A DNA stretch of 64,000 nucleotides from Prinia subflava (GCF_021018805.1 NC_086248.1:100613739-100677738); one strand, 5' to 3'. Positions 12,301-26,442 are shown, counted from the first letter of the stretch. Numbers and translations: made by a program. The notes: generated by a model not told the origin, from the sequence alone.

Positions 12301-14866
12301 AGCCTGGGGAAGATTTCTTTTGTTCAGTTTGATTTCAGCACCGTTAAAGCCTATTTAGTAGATTGTGTCTGTCTGCAACTAAACAACTGAAGACTCAAAT
12401 TCTGATGGTTTCTCCCTGAGTCTTACAGTGGATCTAGCTCTTAAACAGTTTTGGGGTTCTTTTTTTAGCAATGAACATTGATTGTATGCTTCACTAAGTA
12501 CATTTGTGTGAGAAAACAACTGATTTCCATAACTGCTGCACTCGTAAGAGCAGTGTAGCAGCTGGGGTGGAGCTGCTGGTAAGGCTTAGTGCAGACATAA
12601 TGCTCACCAAAAAATGATTAGTTGAGAAACTAAATATAAAAGGCACCTAAAATAGCCAAAGATGGGAGGAAGGTTCAAAGTCCAGGTACAGAGGAAGAAC
12701 AAATTCTTTGCAATCCAAGAACTGAAGCAAGAGACAGAAGCAGCATTAAAGATGGAAAGAAAGCTAAACTGGAAAAAGGTACCTAAGACAGTAGGATGGA
12801 ATTGGACACAGCTCTATAAAAAACAAGGCAGGAGGAGGTATCATAATTCTCACTCTAGAGGAACAAGCAGGAAAAGAAAATCAGTAGATGTCTGGTCCTG
12901 GGATAGTAGTATCACCTTCGCAAATCTTGCTTCCCCTAATTTCTCAGAGCTGTAATGATAGGACTTGCAAATTATGAGGTGCCCCCTGAGTTCAGATGTG
13001 TGTCTGTAAATACTATCCACTCATTTTTCAGACACATTGTGTAAAGGATATTATTAATATTTATGGAGCAATCAGAATATTCTGTGAGTCTGTTTTGTGA
13101 TTCTGGACTGTTATACTGAAAAGCACCACAGAAATAACTGTGGGAAAAGCAATGTCAGTTTTCAGGACTGGATTTGATGTGGTAAATAAAGCACTTCAAA
13201 CAAGGCGAACACAAAATATTGACTAGTTTCTCAGTAAGTGAGCCACATCCATATTGTGCCCTAAGGCAGGCATTCTGTTGGAAAAGCAGTGTGTGCTCAT
13301 GTAATTAAAGAGGATCTCATAATACACCCAAACAAAGAGTTCAGATAAAACTGGCACTCCAGACTACACTCAGATATTTCACAAGTTTGGAGTTCTTGAC
13401 TTTACAGCTCAAAAAATGGCCATTTATAACAGTGGACACTGCACACAGTGAAGCTTCTGGATATCTGGCATGATTACAGCTCCCTATGGCTTCTCCTTAA
13501 AGAAGTGCATGAGCTACGGAATTAGTTTCGAAAGCCTTTTGAGCTGAAATAAATTGGCACAGTTCTTCTGTATATAATAGGGAGCCTCTCAGGTTTTCTT
13601 ACCTGTCTTTGGAGTGGGTCAGCAAGACTTAGCAGATTAGCAGCCTTAGCAGAATTATCTACTTGTTTTTATATTAAATAGTCTGCAAGTATGGTAATAA
13701 AATCCCTTGTAAAATGAAATATTAATACACATTTTTATATGTACTAAAACTATCCAATTTAAATAAATAAGTAAAAAATAATGAAAGTCTGAACTGGAAA
13801 GTGTGGGTGTTTACATTGTGTACTCTTTTGCTTTGTGCTAATGAGATTCCCAGGAAATTATTTTCTTGACATTTTAATGTAAAGACCACATGACCTCTAG
13901 CATTAATTATTTCCATGGGCTAGTTAGCGAGTCCTTCAGGGCTTATGACGTCTACAAGTACATGAATCCTCTGAGTTTTGTATGATTGTTGGATGATATT
14001 TTTGTTAGGCCATTAGTTATGGAAGAGCTGTTCTTCTCTAGTTTTACATAGAAGGTTTAAAACACCTCTGCAACCTTACTGGCCTTGTGATCAACTTGAA
14101 ATTAAACATAAGGACCCTTTCTTGACAGAAGGACTTTAATGTCTGCTTCCTGAAACTCACTAAATCAACTGAGCACCACACAAGCTTGCAGCATATGTTG
14201 ATTTCTTTTTGCAATTTTCATAAAGCATAAAAGAAGAAGAATTGAGATAATACAGTGGGAAAAATATGAGTGAATTGGAAAAGCATTATTTTGTATATAA
14301 TTTTTTCTGTATTTGACAGTAAAAGCAACATTTTCACTTTTATACTCTGATAAGAGAATGATTTACTTATATGAATTGCAGGAGAAGGAGGGAAAAAAAG
14401 GCCATAGTTGCAAAAATTGTGACAAATGCTGAAAGATGCATTAAATGCTGTAAAGAAATACATGCCTTGGAATGTCTGGATGATAATGTATTACTTGTGA
14501 TCCCTGTCAAAATTCTCTGGATGGTCTGTCACCAGAGTCTGGGGTGTTTGGGGAAGTTCATTTTTCATCCTAGCAAATAATTTATGAGCATTTTTTAACT
14601 CATCTTATGAAGTATCTTAAGCCAATGTTCAAATAGATGCAACAGAGGCTTTTCCTCTAGAGCGTCCTTTGAGAACAAGCAGGTGAATGTCACCTGTTCA
14701 ATTCTGTTTGTCACCTGTATTGCTTCTATAGAATACTGCTTAACTCGTACTGACTGCTGCTTTTTGCTGATTTGTTTGCTTCATACAACTTTGCAGCACT
14801 TGTAGACTGCAACGGCAAAACTTTGCTAAAGTCCTGACTTCCAGGAACAGTTGGTGGGAAAAATGA
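9301..14866. other. AT-rich non-coding DNA
   Basis: No coding region, RNA gene or repeat family recognised. It contains short AT microsatellite (about 9926-9940) and poly-A stretches. A 97-codon + frame at 12662-12955 is Lys/Arg-rich because the DNA is purine-rich. It has no domain. Confidence 0.55.
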
Positions 14867-14940
14867 TGGCTCAGTGGGTTAGAGATGAGAGGATAAGGAC
14901 CACCTGGATTGCAGTTTGCTGATTCAATTCGCACCCAGCT
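14867..14940 (+). repeat. Possible tRNA-derived (SINE-like) module
   Basis: TGGCTCAGTGGG at 14867-14878 fits the RNA polymerase III A-box consensus TRGCNNAGYNGG. GATTCAATTCG at 14921-14931 resembles a B box (GGTTCGANTCC). The 54-base A-to-B spacing is longer than in a standard tRNA and nearer to a long-variable-arm tRNA. No acceptor stem can be formed convincingly, so this is not a working tRNA gene. It may be the decayed head of an old tRNA-derived SINE. It lies inside a 127-codon minus-strand frame (14740-15123) with no domain. Confidence 0.3.
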
Positions 14941-15784
14941 TGATTGCATTGGAAAGATATTGCTGTCTGTGGACTCTTTGACTTGTGTACAGCAACTTAA
15001 TACACTCCAACCACTACTGAGTTTTTGTGCTACACCAGAGAATACTATATTTGGAATTAATTGGAAGTTTTGGCAGGTTGGCCAAAGTTGTGAAGAAAAT
15101 GAGCTATTCCTTAAACCCAGCAATTAGGCTCAGTTGTTGCCTAATGGCACATTGCTGGTGGGGAAATAAGGATAAAAAATGAGATTATTATTTTGTTACA
15201 TTGAGTATACTTGGTTATTGTAAAAATTCTGTTAGCTTTTCTTCTTATGGTACCATGTTTTCAGCTGGGATCCAGACTCTGTCTCCAAGCTGCATCAACT
15301 CTGAATGTCTGTACCATACTGAAGACCTCCTATGAAAGGAATCAGTTTCAGTCCTTCCAGTTTATTTTCCCATGCTTCTTTTCCTATCTGTTCTTGCCCC
15401 TCAAGAAACAATAGGGTGTCTGATAGCTCATTTTTGCACCTAATGCTCAGTACATCTCCTGTAGGACCTGACCTTTCCCTTCAAATAAATTCTCTAAGGA
15501 GACTCCTAACAGGTTATAATAAGGATGCATGACTACTTCAGCTTCAAAAAATTTATGTAATATTCCAGGTTGGTCTGCACATTGGTGCAGATATAATTCT
15601 TGCTGCTGCACTTTGATAACCATTGTTGGATAGGTGGGGCAGTTCTTGGCTACCACAGCTAGGAAGGTCCAGCTAGAGTGCAAGAGAATTAATGTAAGAA
15701 ACTCCGACATATAACAGTCTCAAGAACAGGCAGAATGCACTACCATTGATCAGCTACATTGATAACTTGTGAACATTTAATTGG
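14941..15784. other. Non-coding DNA next to the tRNA-like module
   Basis: Nothing definite. If the module is a SINE head, its body would lie here, but I cannot match it to a known family. Frames of 66-87 codons show no domain. Confidence 0.45.
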
Positions 15785-15822
15785 GTACTGTGACACAAGT
15801 ACTGTCACAAGTACTGTGACAG
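15785..15822. repeat. Three-copy short tandem repeat
   Basis: Three adjacent near-copies of a 12-14 base unit: GTACTGTGACACAA, GTACTGTCACAA and GTACTGTGACAGG. The unit contains TGTGACA/TGTCACA, so the array is partly self-complementary. Confidence 0.8.
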
Positions 15823-16325
15823 GTTAGCACAGCAGCTGCAGATATTGTCTTGCTTGAGAAAGCTTTTACCAGCCATTGAAAATACTGCATGATCACTGCA
15901 TGCTGTTCACTTTATCCTGTTTTCCTCTCCCACCTCATTGCTGACCTTGCATTTGTTGTCCATCTTCTTGAATCTCCTTGTGGCTAAAAGAACCCTCAAT
16001 AACAGTAAATATGAAGCCTCACAGCAATACAGATATACCCTTGTTCTCTTTCCTTCCTTATCCATATGTCCATTGGTACACTATTTCACTAGAAGTACAA
16101 ACAGGAACAATTCCAAGGCTATCCCTAATGCAGGATTATATGAGCAATGACTGCTGCTTGTACTGCAGGAAGGGAAGGGATGATTTTCACTGCTCATCTC
16201 TGCATCAGCACTGGTCTCTGCAGAGGCCTGTGTATCAGTTTGCACTGGGAAATCAAATGTTTCAAAGCAGTGATGTGTGGTAATCTGTTTAAATGGTTTA
16301 TCCCTCTCCTCCCTATTAATGGTTT
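15823..16325. other. Non-coding DNA, no feature recognised
   Basis: Overlapping + frames of 66-101 codons occur because GC content is slightly higher. None has a recognisable domain. Confidence 0.5.
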
Positions 16326-16771
16326 TGTCCCGGTGTCACTCAGTTAAAAGAGCTACTTTATTCCACTCCCACTCTTTGTCCATCACCCAGAACCCAGCCC
16401 AGCTTTCTAGAATGTTCTCCCCAGTTTGATGTTCCATAGGCTGGCTTGTCCTTGCCACTCGCCTGTAATGCTCTGATTAGTCCATCCCTATACCTGTTAT
16501 TCCCTTCCTCCTCCCCTTATGCTATGTGACTGGCCCAAGAATGTATCCCCTTGTCTGCACCACCCCTGTCCAAAAAAGGCTGTGCAAGCCTTTGTCCCTG
16601 CCTGTGTAGCCTGGTTCCCTTCAGATGACGAAGTTGGTCAGGAATTGCCAGCACACTGGTCCTGTGCAATCCTTTGTCAATCCTCGCTCGTGGTTTCCTC
16701 ACTGGAGTTGTCAAAGACCTTATCACACCCTCCTTCACCAAGAGCTAGCTGGGATCCAGAAGGAGCGGACA
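16326..16771 (+). mobile_element. Candidate solo LTR of an avian endogenous retrovirus
   Basis: GC-richer than its flanks and laid out like an LTR. There is a pyrimidine-rich U3-like part, an AAAAAAGGCTGTGCAAGCC segment near 16573 like a mutated TATA/poly(A)-type motif, a CCTGGTTCCCTTCAGATG segment, and a U5-like part ending GGAGCGGACA at 16771. The left end is placed at TGTCCCGG only because it gives TG...CA ends. I see no convincing target-site duplication. No retroviral gene is next to it. The frames of 74-114 codons across it are incidental. The boundaries are soft and the family is not named. Confidence 0.42.
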
Positions 16772-17980
16772 GTGATAGTGATGTCCACAAAAAGAAAGTT
16801 CACTATTTATGTATCACTGCCTACGACCATAGGTCTGGAAAGTATCCTCCAAGATCATGGTAGAAAGTCAAGTTCACTGGAGCATGGACATTCCATGCTG
16901 TTCTAAGTCTTAAGGGTTAGAAAAAAAATGCACCCAGCCTTCGCTTTTGATCTGACCAGTGCTGTTAGTGATACTTTTGCCACATTTGTAGACTGACTAA
17001 TTTCTTCATTAGGCTACTCATAAATAATTACAGGTCACTTCTTGTAAAGTCTGTGCTTTTGCACGAAGTGCATTAGTCAGGAATCATTGTTGCTTCGAGA
17101 CTCAGGGTAACAGATGGCTACAGCAATAGTAGGAATGACTGTCTCTTGCCTCAGCAGCCTGAATGTCTAGTCAGTCAAGAAAATTAGTTTTTTATGCTCC
17201 TGATTTATTTGAACTTTTCCTATTTCAACTCCAAAATGTGCATAAATATTAAATTTTAAATACAGTTCTTACATTTGTTCATTTGAAAGAAAGTGATTAT
17301 TACCATAAGGAAATACAATAAAATTTCCACACCTGACTTATAAAGCTGGACTGATAAATACTTACTCTTTCTCTCTGTTTGTAAAAAAAAGATACTATAG
17401 AGTGCAAAAGGAGTCTGTCTAAGAACTCATTTGGAAATATTCAAATTTAATACTTACTCTGGCTTCAAGACTTAATCCTGAAGGCATATTTGTGTTATTA
17501 TTTTTTCATGACCTTATTAAGTTCAGGTATATTAGATATACCTGGGCTTCAGAATGCAGTGTTATACTATAAATATAGTATGGGTGCCTCCTCTTGATGA
17601 AGTCAGCCCTCTGGGTTTATTGCTGTATTATGACTCCTCAGTCACCATGCCAAGGGGCAGAGGGAAGGCACACAGGAAAAACATTGGGGTTTGGTGAGTC
17701 AGAGAGCAGCTTCAGTGCATCTTCTGGGGTGCTTCTCATCTGATAAAAAACAAAGTCCCTGCAATAACAGCTTCCTCTGCTCCCTGGCCAGGCTTTGCTT
17801 CTGATGGTATAAAAGGCTCTAGTTGCTGTCCTTTAATCTTGGAGCATGAAAAATACAAGCTTTCATTTTGTTGCTCCTTGTTCTGAAGCAGATGCCAACT
17901 TCACAGCCAGCCTTTCTTAGCATCAGTGTGCTCACAACAGAGACTTTCATTTTTTTTCCTTAGAATCCCACTCTTTCTTA
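16772..17980. other. AT-rich non-coding DNA
   Basis: No gene or repeat family recognised. Confidence 0.55.
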
Positions 17981-18001
17981 AAACAAACAAACAAACAAAC
18001 A
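17981..18001. repeat. (AAAC)5 microsatellite
   Basis: Five uninterrupted AAAC units. Short simple repeat only. Confidence 0.95.
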
Positions 18002-21000
18002 TCTTCAAAGGACTACACAGATCAGCTCCTAGAGAATACATAGTACATAGTGGTAACTGACATTTCCATAGAAGAGAGGTTCATTTTTCATTGAGCTCTC
18101 TACAGTGAAAACCACGAAGAGTCAGAGGTAATTGAACAAGGAATGTCAGCTTTTCAGAGTTTTCCTGGGTGTAATAACAACACATATTGTGGAGAGCAGG
18201 CCTGATAGTGTTAAATATCCAGACAGCTCACCAGAAAAGATTTATTGCATTGTAACCTCTTGATTCATAAGGTAAAATCAACCCATAAAGAGGAAGATAC
18301 AATTTCTCCCTGACTCCATGTTGGCTGCACTTATCCTGACATCTTTAATCCCACACAGCTTCCATACAAATGCCAAGGCAGCACAGCCTGCAGTAGCACA
18401 GGAGTTTGTGTCAGCTCACTGAGGGAAGGCAGCCTCCCTGCTCCTCCCAAAAGAGTGATCATTTTATCAGGCACATTGAAGCTTAGAAATTCTAAGTTGC
18501 AATATAAACAATTGTTATGATTCCCAACCCAGCTGGTGCTGTCAGGGATAAAAACCTGCAGTCATTTGAATGCAGCAGAATGAACACACTAGAACACTAA
18601 TTTGTTCAGCTACCGTTCCAGCTTGTTACCCAGCTTTGGCAGATATAAGTGCTTAATTACAGTAGTGATGTCCACAAGTATCACAGAAGATGGTTTATCA
18701 GGTGTTTATAATGTGAACAAACATCAGGCTGAAGTACAATAAGCAATAACTCAGCCCTCTAAAATTATGTGTATGATGTTGTAAAACACAGTCAGAAAAA
18801 ATATTTTTTCATAGGTAAAGTGGCAGGTTTCATTCGGGTGGTTGGATTATGGCCAATTTATTATGGAACCTATGCAAGACTGGTGGAACCTATGTGGTTT
18901 CTGCTCTGCTCTGCCTTGGCAATTTCTTCAAAGGAAAGAAGCCAAGAGTTTGTTAGCCCACAGCCCTTTTGTTTCAGAGAATTCAGAATAAAATTGAATT
19001 GTAAATAAAGCAACCTCCAAAGTTTCTAGATGCTTCATGAGGCTCTATATATTATTGCTTTTAATTAGATATTATTGATCATTATATTGTTATTTAAACA
19101 AACAGGGCTATTTGAGCAGTGACTTTGTTATAGAGGTATGACATGGTAGAAGCCTCCTTTCTATTTTTGCCCTGAGCTAGACATTGTCAAAACCCTTCAA
19201 AAGAGCTACTAAATGGTTTTCTCAAAGAGAATGGAGCTGTACTTTATAAATATAGGTAAACTATTTCCTCAGTCCCTCCTCTTGCACACACTTTTAGTTT
19301 ATTAACAGACGAGGAGAAAATTTATAACTGTTGACTCTGGCTGTCCAGGAACAGTGCCCCCTTTATCTTTACCTCCCTCCCCCCAGTTCCCAGTGATGAC
19401 AAGTTGTGGTTGCAATTCTTGGTGGAAGAGGTTGCAATCTCCTTCCTGCCATCAGCTTGCCAGATGGGGCTTTGCAGTGCTGCAAGCCTTAATACTTTGA
19501 TTACAAGATAGTTTTTGTGTTATCTCAATGTGAACACAAGGAACCATGGCACAAGATGGGCAGTGTCCATGGCTAACAAGTCAATAAAACACAACCTGCA
19601 AGGCCACACTTCAACACTTATCAATATGGAAGTGTAATTCTTTTGAAATTCATTGGAGAAAGAGTCATATGTATCCTTGATTGCCACCAACTTATTAAGT
19701 GTTTTCAACTAATTAAATTATATCTGTAAAAAACAAAAAAAAAGAAACAAAACAAAACCAAGAGTTTATAGTCTGGGAATGGGTAGTACAGTTCTCTTTT
19801 AATATGCTGTCATTTTGCTAGAACCCAGAAAACAAAACATGAGTACACACATAAAATGTGAATACATGCAATTAAAATACTGAAAAATGTACATATTTAG
19901 GAGATCTGGGGGAGTGAAGAAGCAGACTGTTTTTCAAATTAAGTATTCTTCTGCAATGTATGAATGCTAGGTGCTGACATGCTTATATATATTAATTTTT
20001 TAAATGATGAAATTAATGTAAAAAAAATTGTGAAGCAAGCCCTTTGTGTAGACTTTGGGGGAAAAATAAGAACAATTTTCACTGAGTAAATATACATAAA
20101 TTTAACCTGTGACATCAAAAAATGGCTGGCTACCTAATTCACATAAAATTGGGTGAGGTAATTCAGACTTTGAGAAATCCACTAGCTCCCAATTTGAATT
20201 TCAGACCATTTTAAATCCAGGACATTAATTGTAGTTATGATTTGAAATCCTCAGGATGCGGTGTTGTTAATGAACTAATTTTCAAGGTCTAATTATACCT
20301 GAAAAATTTTAGCCTGCGACAAAAAAAAGGATTTACTTGAACTTAAATTGACAATATTTTACACACAGCTTGGATACTACTCATTAGAACCCAAACAAAT
20401 GAAGAGGAAATATTGCTGTATCCATTCTGAGCCGGATTTTGGTACATGCCTGAAAATACAAATTTCAGTGTAAGTGTGTTTTTTATTTATCTCTGGCCAG
20501 ACAGGCAGCCGTAAATCAGTTGAGCACTTAATTCTCACTTACACTCTGTTTTCAGAGTTATAGATAGCACTTCATAGGCTTTGTAGGTGTCCTCTGAATA
20601 GAGGTGAACTCACACACACTGGGTATCCCTTGTGAAATAGGACTTAGGTAAAATTCTCCTGTACTGTAAGTGGCAGTAATTATCAAAGTGGTGTTTGCTT
20701 TGAAAATATATCCAAACCAGGGTACAGCTTATCTCAGCTGAAAGACACAGGGCATTTTAAGCATTGCCAAAATAAGGGTAATTCATCGTTTAGATCTTAA
20801 GCTCAGGTGTGAATACATGTTACATCCTATGACTGTTAAGGACAGAAAAAAGCTCTTTCTGCACCATTAGGCTGAAAATGGGGACTGTGGTTGGGGAAAA
20901 CCCAGTCATATGGCACAGTGCTGCAGTACTCCTATTTACAGGAGAATAATACTCTTGAAAGAAGGTGTTTTTACAATTGATACCCTGCAAATTACAATGC

Positions 21001-24000
21001 TCTTTTTGTTGACAGAGATTCCCTTTCAATGCACTTTATCAATTAACAAACAGAGGAACATTCCAGGTACAGAGACCATGTGTTATCTGAATACAGGGAG
21101 AGGGAGTCCTGGCTTCCTTCTGGTGATTTTCTGTGCATTCAGAATGTCTTTTTGTTGTTTGATTTTTATTTTTTTAACATACATTTGCACAAAATAATCT
21201 AAAGCAGAACAAAACAATTATGTGGCAAAGTTAATCTCATCTGATACATTAATGACCTATTTTTAGACAAAACATTGATTATTACAGTACCTCTCCTGTA
21301 AAGTCTTCTTTTATGATTATGTGAATGGATCTCTGAAAACACGCTGAAACTGCCTGCACTTGGCACAATACAGTAATTTTGATTCCCTTTCTTTTGTTCC
21401 CCCCAAGACCTATTTTTCATTTCTGCTTGAGACTAAGAAACTCCTTTTATTTTAATCTGATTTTTTTTCTGGCATAGAAACAATCAATAAGGAACCTGAC
21501 TCAATACCAAAAGAGAATGACCTTTGCTTTTGCAGCTGATGATACTGCAGAAAGGTTTGACTCTGGTGTCAGGCTATTATTTCTCTACATTTTCCAACTA
21601 GGTGGAATTTTCCTAATATATCTATAAATAAAATTAAACAAAAATAGTTTATAATAAATGAGCCCAGATGTCTATAGTTCTGCTTGAATGATGATATTTT
21701 CCTTCACCAAACATTATTTAGAGAGTCATTACAGGTTTTACCAGGAACAGTTTTAAATGTAGGGAATTACTTGAGAACATGTGAGTAAGACTTTACAGCA
21801 GTGTTGCTTCTATGTTTTGGTGAGGTGGTTAAAATAACTGTGCTCTTATCTGAGTCTTTCTGAACCAAATAGGTCCATAAACACCTTATGTATCTTTTCA
21901 TCATTAATGACGTGTGTTGCTGAGTTGAGACCTTTGCTTCATTCATTTCTGCCATATGTGTTCTTACGTGTTCCTATTCCCCGGCTTTGGGGAGCTGTAG
22001 AAATGGCTGGAATAATATGATAACTGAGACCTTGTGCAGGCTTCCTGTGGCACTGCTGGAGTTCACTCCTAGACCATTTAACTATTTTCCTTCAATTTAT
22101 TTCTTAATCATTTTAATTATGCTTCATTACATCACCAAAATTGCCAAATGCTAAGGTTTTTCATGGGGTCATTCATTTTAACAAGCTGAGCATTGCACAT
22201 ACTGCAGCAAAATCTGAACACCAGGCAATTTTACATTAATCATAAATTTTTAACTTAAAAACTGCAAGGAAAATGTGCATTCTTATCAGTTATGGAAAAT
22301 GCTTCCAAGTAATTCAGTAACAATCTGCCTGGATCAACTGTATTTCTTCCTAGCTGTTCTAGCAGCACCACAGCACTATGAACCTGCGAAAGTTTTGTTT
22401 CCTGAACCCCTGACCTGTATCCCTGTGGCAGGCACACCACTGTGGCACTGCAGCAGCACCACCATCCATTCCAGAACCACAGGGCTTCAGGAAACCTTAA
22501 TGGCAGCCAATGGAAATACTGCAATGTTGATTTTATTTCACTGTTTTGTGGGAAGCCAGCAATGTGAGTTTGGAGAGTTTTCATGTACTAAAACTTATGG
22601 AGGCCAAGGTTTGCTGTGAGTTCTCTTGATGACAAGACAAATTGGGCTCTTGTCTGTAAATTAGAGGCTCAGCTATCAAAAAAGATACTCAGCCTGCTAA
22701 AGGTGGTAGAAAGCTCTGCTTGTAGAGTGCTCCTAGGCAAGTAAGGGTCAGCAAAGCAGAGGGGAGCTGGCTGTAAATTGTTTATAATATTTTTGTCTAC
22801 TACCAGAGCAAAGTTTGAATAGATCAGGATATCATAGTTATCCTTACTGGAGTTAGCCCTGTGTCTAGATGCAGAATTTCTATGCAGCCAAAGGAAGTCT
22901 GGGTGTATGGAGGTTTGACTTAGTGTTATTACCCTTTGCAAGTGTTCCTCCTGGAAGAGCAAAAGACCAGTCAGCCTAGAACGGCAAAACTTCACTTTTT
23001 CCCCTTCTTAAATTAAATATGGAGGTCAGACTACAGTGTCAAATCTCCTCTTGTAGCAACTTGGGAAAACTCTACTTGTGTGTAAACCAATTGTACTACT
23101 CGTCACAGAAATTAGAAAGTCAACTGAGGGGAAAAAAAGATTCTATAACTGTAATTGAAAAAGGACTGTGAAAGCAAAGGGTGGTATTCATCTCTCTTTA
23201 GTAAAAATAATATGATGAAACAATCGTTCAGCAGGTGCCTCTCTGTATTGGAAGGGGAAAGAAGTCAGGATGAGCACCTTGAACAAGACATGTGACTTTG
23301 TTTTAAATAAAATAAATCCAGAAATGTCAGCATTTTGAAAATGTAATGGGTTTTGCCCCCTTGTTTCTCAATACTATATTAGGTTAGCTCTTTTGCTTGT
23401 GTTGTAAATTCTATAATAAAAAGGAGGAACAACTAATCCTATAGTAAAAAATCCTCATTAATATTAAGAACTGCTGGATTTTGTAGTCTTACAAGACTCG
23501 TTATGTGCTTGTATTTGGACTGCAAGTCTGGATCCTGATACAATGTCAGGATTGAAGTCTGCATGCCTGATAGCTTGTCTTACTTTTTGCCAATGTTCAT
23601 GACTTTTAAGATCACTACAGTTTGCGAAATAGATATTAAAAAAATCTATTTTTGCTCCAAAACAAATTCTTACATGTATTAACAAATTTTACCAATTTTA
23701 TGTATTTGTTTATGATTTGCTTTGCAGTTATTTTGTCAAATTGAAGTGTGTACAAAATATAAAGTGTTTAGTAGAAAAAGCAGCTGTAAAAGCTTCAGAT
23801 TTGTAATAGGAAAAAGGATGGGCTCTTTGACATTGCCTCCAGAATCTGAGAGTCAAATGTATAAAATACTAATATAATACCAATACTGGATTCAGCTGAA
23901 TGCTTGAACATTTTAAAGATTTTAAAATAGCAATTAAAAGACTCATCCTGACTCTCATCAAGCCTGAATCATCTAAAAAAGGGACAAAAGAAACTGCTTT

Positions 24001-25849
24001 CCCATACACTTTGCATGACTATTGTGTACATAAGCATTATACATGCATAGCAGACCCTGACTTTCGCCTGCAGATCTTCCCGTAGCTTTTCCTGCTGAGT
24101 ATAATTTACCAGAAAGAGAAACAGCCGTGCTCTAGGAAATATCATACTGAAATGGTTTCCATGGAATGACTTTCTTGCCAAGGGTGTGCTTGGTTACTGA
24201 AAGAGTGGCAGCCCTTGTTTTATGTCCCTCACTCACCCTTCCTTTAAGTGGGCCCTAGCGTAGAAATCTTTCCAGCTGTGAGGATGATGCTGCTGAATGA
24301 GTGTGAGCAGTTGTTGCAGTTTTGTCTGCATCATCCCTGACACACAACATTAGCATGAGGCCTTTCTTTGGAAGCTGCCACTTCACTGTTTGTTCATGGG
24401 TCTGAAGCACAAGTGCACTGCAGCATTTCCTTAATCCGAAGGACTCCACTGAGACATTGCTTGCATGTACGTAATTTATCTTAGACAAAAGAAAAAAGAT
24501 AAATATTTTCCTTCCTGAAAAAAGATACTTAACAATATAACAATGTTTGGACCTGCTCACACTGGACCAAGAGCCATTTAAGTTTGGCTGTCTAGTATGA
24601 TTATACAATGCCTAGCAATATTAGCTTTCGATTCTGAGGGACATTTTCAGATACAGTTGCAGTGTATTACAGGTATTCTTCCTCTGTGAAATGTCTAGGA
24701 ATTTTTCATAAAAACATGTGTTACAAACTCATCTCTTGAAGTTAAGGAATAGAGCATTAATGTATGATGTATGCATGTTGACTCCTTAATGTAATGCAGA
24801 CTTTTGCATAGCAGGTGCAGATTCCATCCACTTTAAATTTTATCAAACGTAGTTGATAGTAATTAATTCACTTTTCGATGATATGAAGTGTATTCCTTTA
24901 CTTCCAGTTATTTCTGTAGTCATGAGGTATAAAATTTTATAATTAAAATGTTTTATTTATGGCTATAGGAAATTATAATAATACTGTTACATGAACAAAA
25001 TTAATGTGAGTTTATTTTTTTTTAATTACTTTTAATTCAATGTAGTGCTTTTGAAATATATCAGGCAGGCAGCTCCAGAAGCTCTGAACAGAGAAGCTGT
25101 GGGCTGAGGGCTTTTGCAGAGATCACCAGGATTTCATTGGGCTCTCTCATCAGGACAGAGACAGGGCCAGTGCCCCTGTGTGACACTTGGGACAATTGTG
25201 AGTGCAGTGGGAAGAGGTGACAACAGTGTCCTGAGATCTGCTAATCACCTCTTAGGTTCTCACTGCATTTCGTCACTGTTGTTGAAGATCTCATCTGAAA
25301 AGACCAATGCAGCCTTGAAATTAAGAGGACAAGCAATAGCCCAGGGGACAGATACAGGATCTGGACTCAGAAATGCAGTGTTCTGACCCCACGTGTGCTC
25401 TGTAATCATTACATCACCGATGATGGGGTTTGGGGGGGATTTAGGAGATGCATGGGCTGTATTTGGGCCATTTGCTCAGAGATCATTTTCACTGGGAACA
25501 ATTGTCAAACTGAGTGGTGTTCATGAATTGTTCGTTTCTGATTCGGTTCATTTCTGAGCCTAATTAGGGAGACAGTTCATGCGGATGTTCAACTTCTATT
25601 TGTTCTGTGAAAGGCTCACATACAGGGTACAATGAAACTTGTGCTAGACTGAGTTGCATGCCCAAGGGATTTGTTACCTGTGTGTGTCATGCTGCCAGAT
25701 CTGCTTCTGAAGGAGGATATTGAGCACTTTTATCTGGAAAATTAGAAAATAAATGGCAGATATTTATCAAATAAGCACTGGTGAGTTAAAAAAAATTCTA
25801 AAATGGAATAATCTCATTGGTCCCATGTTTGAGAAAGTTTTGAAGCTAA
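18002..25849. other. AT-rich non-coding DNA, about 7.8 kb
   Basis: No gene or identifiable repeat. Slightly GC-richer patches at about 22340-22620 and 25060-25400 carry open frames of 109-114 and 90 codons. These lack domains and credible paired splice sites. The stretch around 24250-24450 has balanced composition and could be conserved non-coding sequence, but that cannot be judged from one sequence. Confidence 0.5.
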
Positions 25850-25871
25850 AAATATATTTTAAAATATATTT
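25850..25871. repeat. 22-bp AT-only perfect palindrome
   Basis: AAATATATTTT is followed directly by its reverse complement AAAATATATTT. It is made only of A and T in AT-rich DNA, so chance or simple-sequence slippage is plausible. It could extrude as a small cruciform. Confidence 0.9.
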
Positions 25872-26406
25872 ATTGATAAACTAGAAATTTCAAAAATGTT
25901 ACAGCTAATTTAGGACTAAAACTCTCAACCCCAATGTTGAAACTAATCTTTGAAGCCTATTCCTGGATATTATGCATATCCATGAAAACTCTTCACTTGC
26001 ATGCAATGGCTAGCTAATAAAAATAATATGCTCACAGTACTAAAAAAGATTCCTCTGTTAATTTCCAGAGTGTGTGCATCTCTTATTGTTTCTTTTGGAT
26101 GCTTTTTATTGGTATGTATATGATATTCAAAGAAATAAAATGGAACATTGTCTTTAATGTAGTAAAGTTGCAGAAAATATTCTGTTAAAATTCTAATAAC
26201 ACTATATTTCTAACAACTTTTGCATTAATTAATTGAAATATTAATGTGTCATGTTTCACATTTTAAATAATTAATAAATCAGATTTTATTAACATACTGG
26301 TCAATAAAAACAATGCTTATAGATTATTTACAAATGAGATTAAACTTTTCATTTTCATTAACTTTTCATAAGACTTAGAAAATAAGTTGTAATTTCATGA
26401 GAAACT

Positions 26407-26410
<4 letters not shown>
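25872..26410. other. Very AT-rich non-coding DNA
   Basis: Dense TTAATTAAT and TAAATAATTAATAA motifs around 26220-26282. No gene seen. Confidence 0.5.

Positions 26411-26442
<32 letters not shown>

Noticed and set aside
14740..15123. 127-codon minus-strand frame
   Set aside because: No recognisable family, signal or splice sites. It overlaps the tRNA-like module, which explains the local composition better.
16776..18680. AGTGATGTCCACAA occurring near 16776 and again near 18665
   Set aside because: Flanking sequences do not match, so a chance 14-base repeat is more likely than a duplication or LTR pair.
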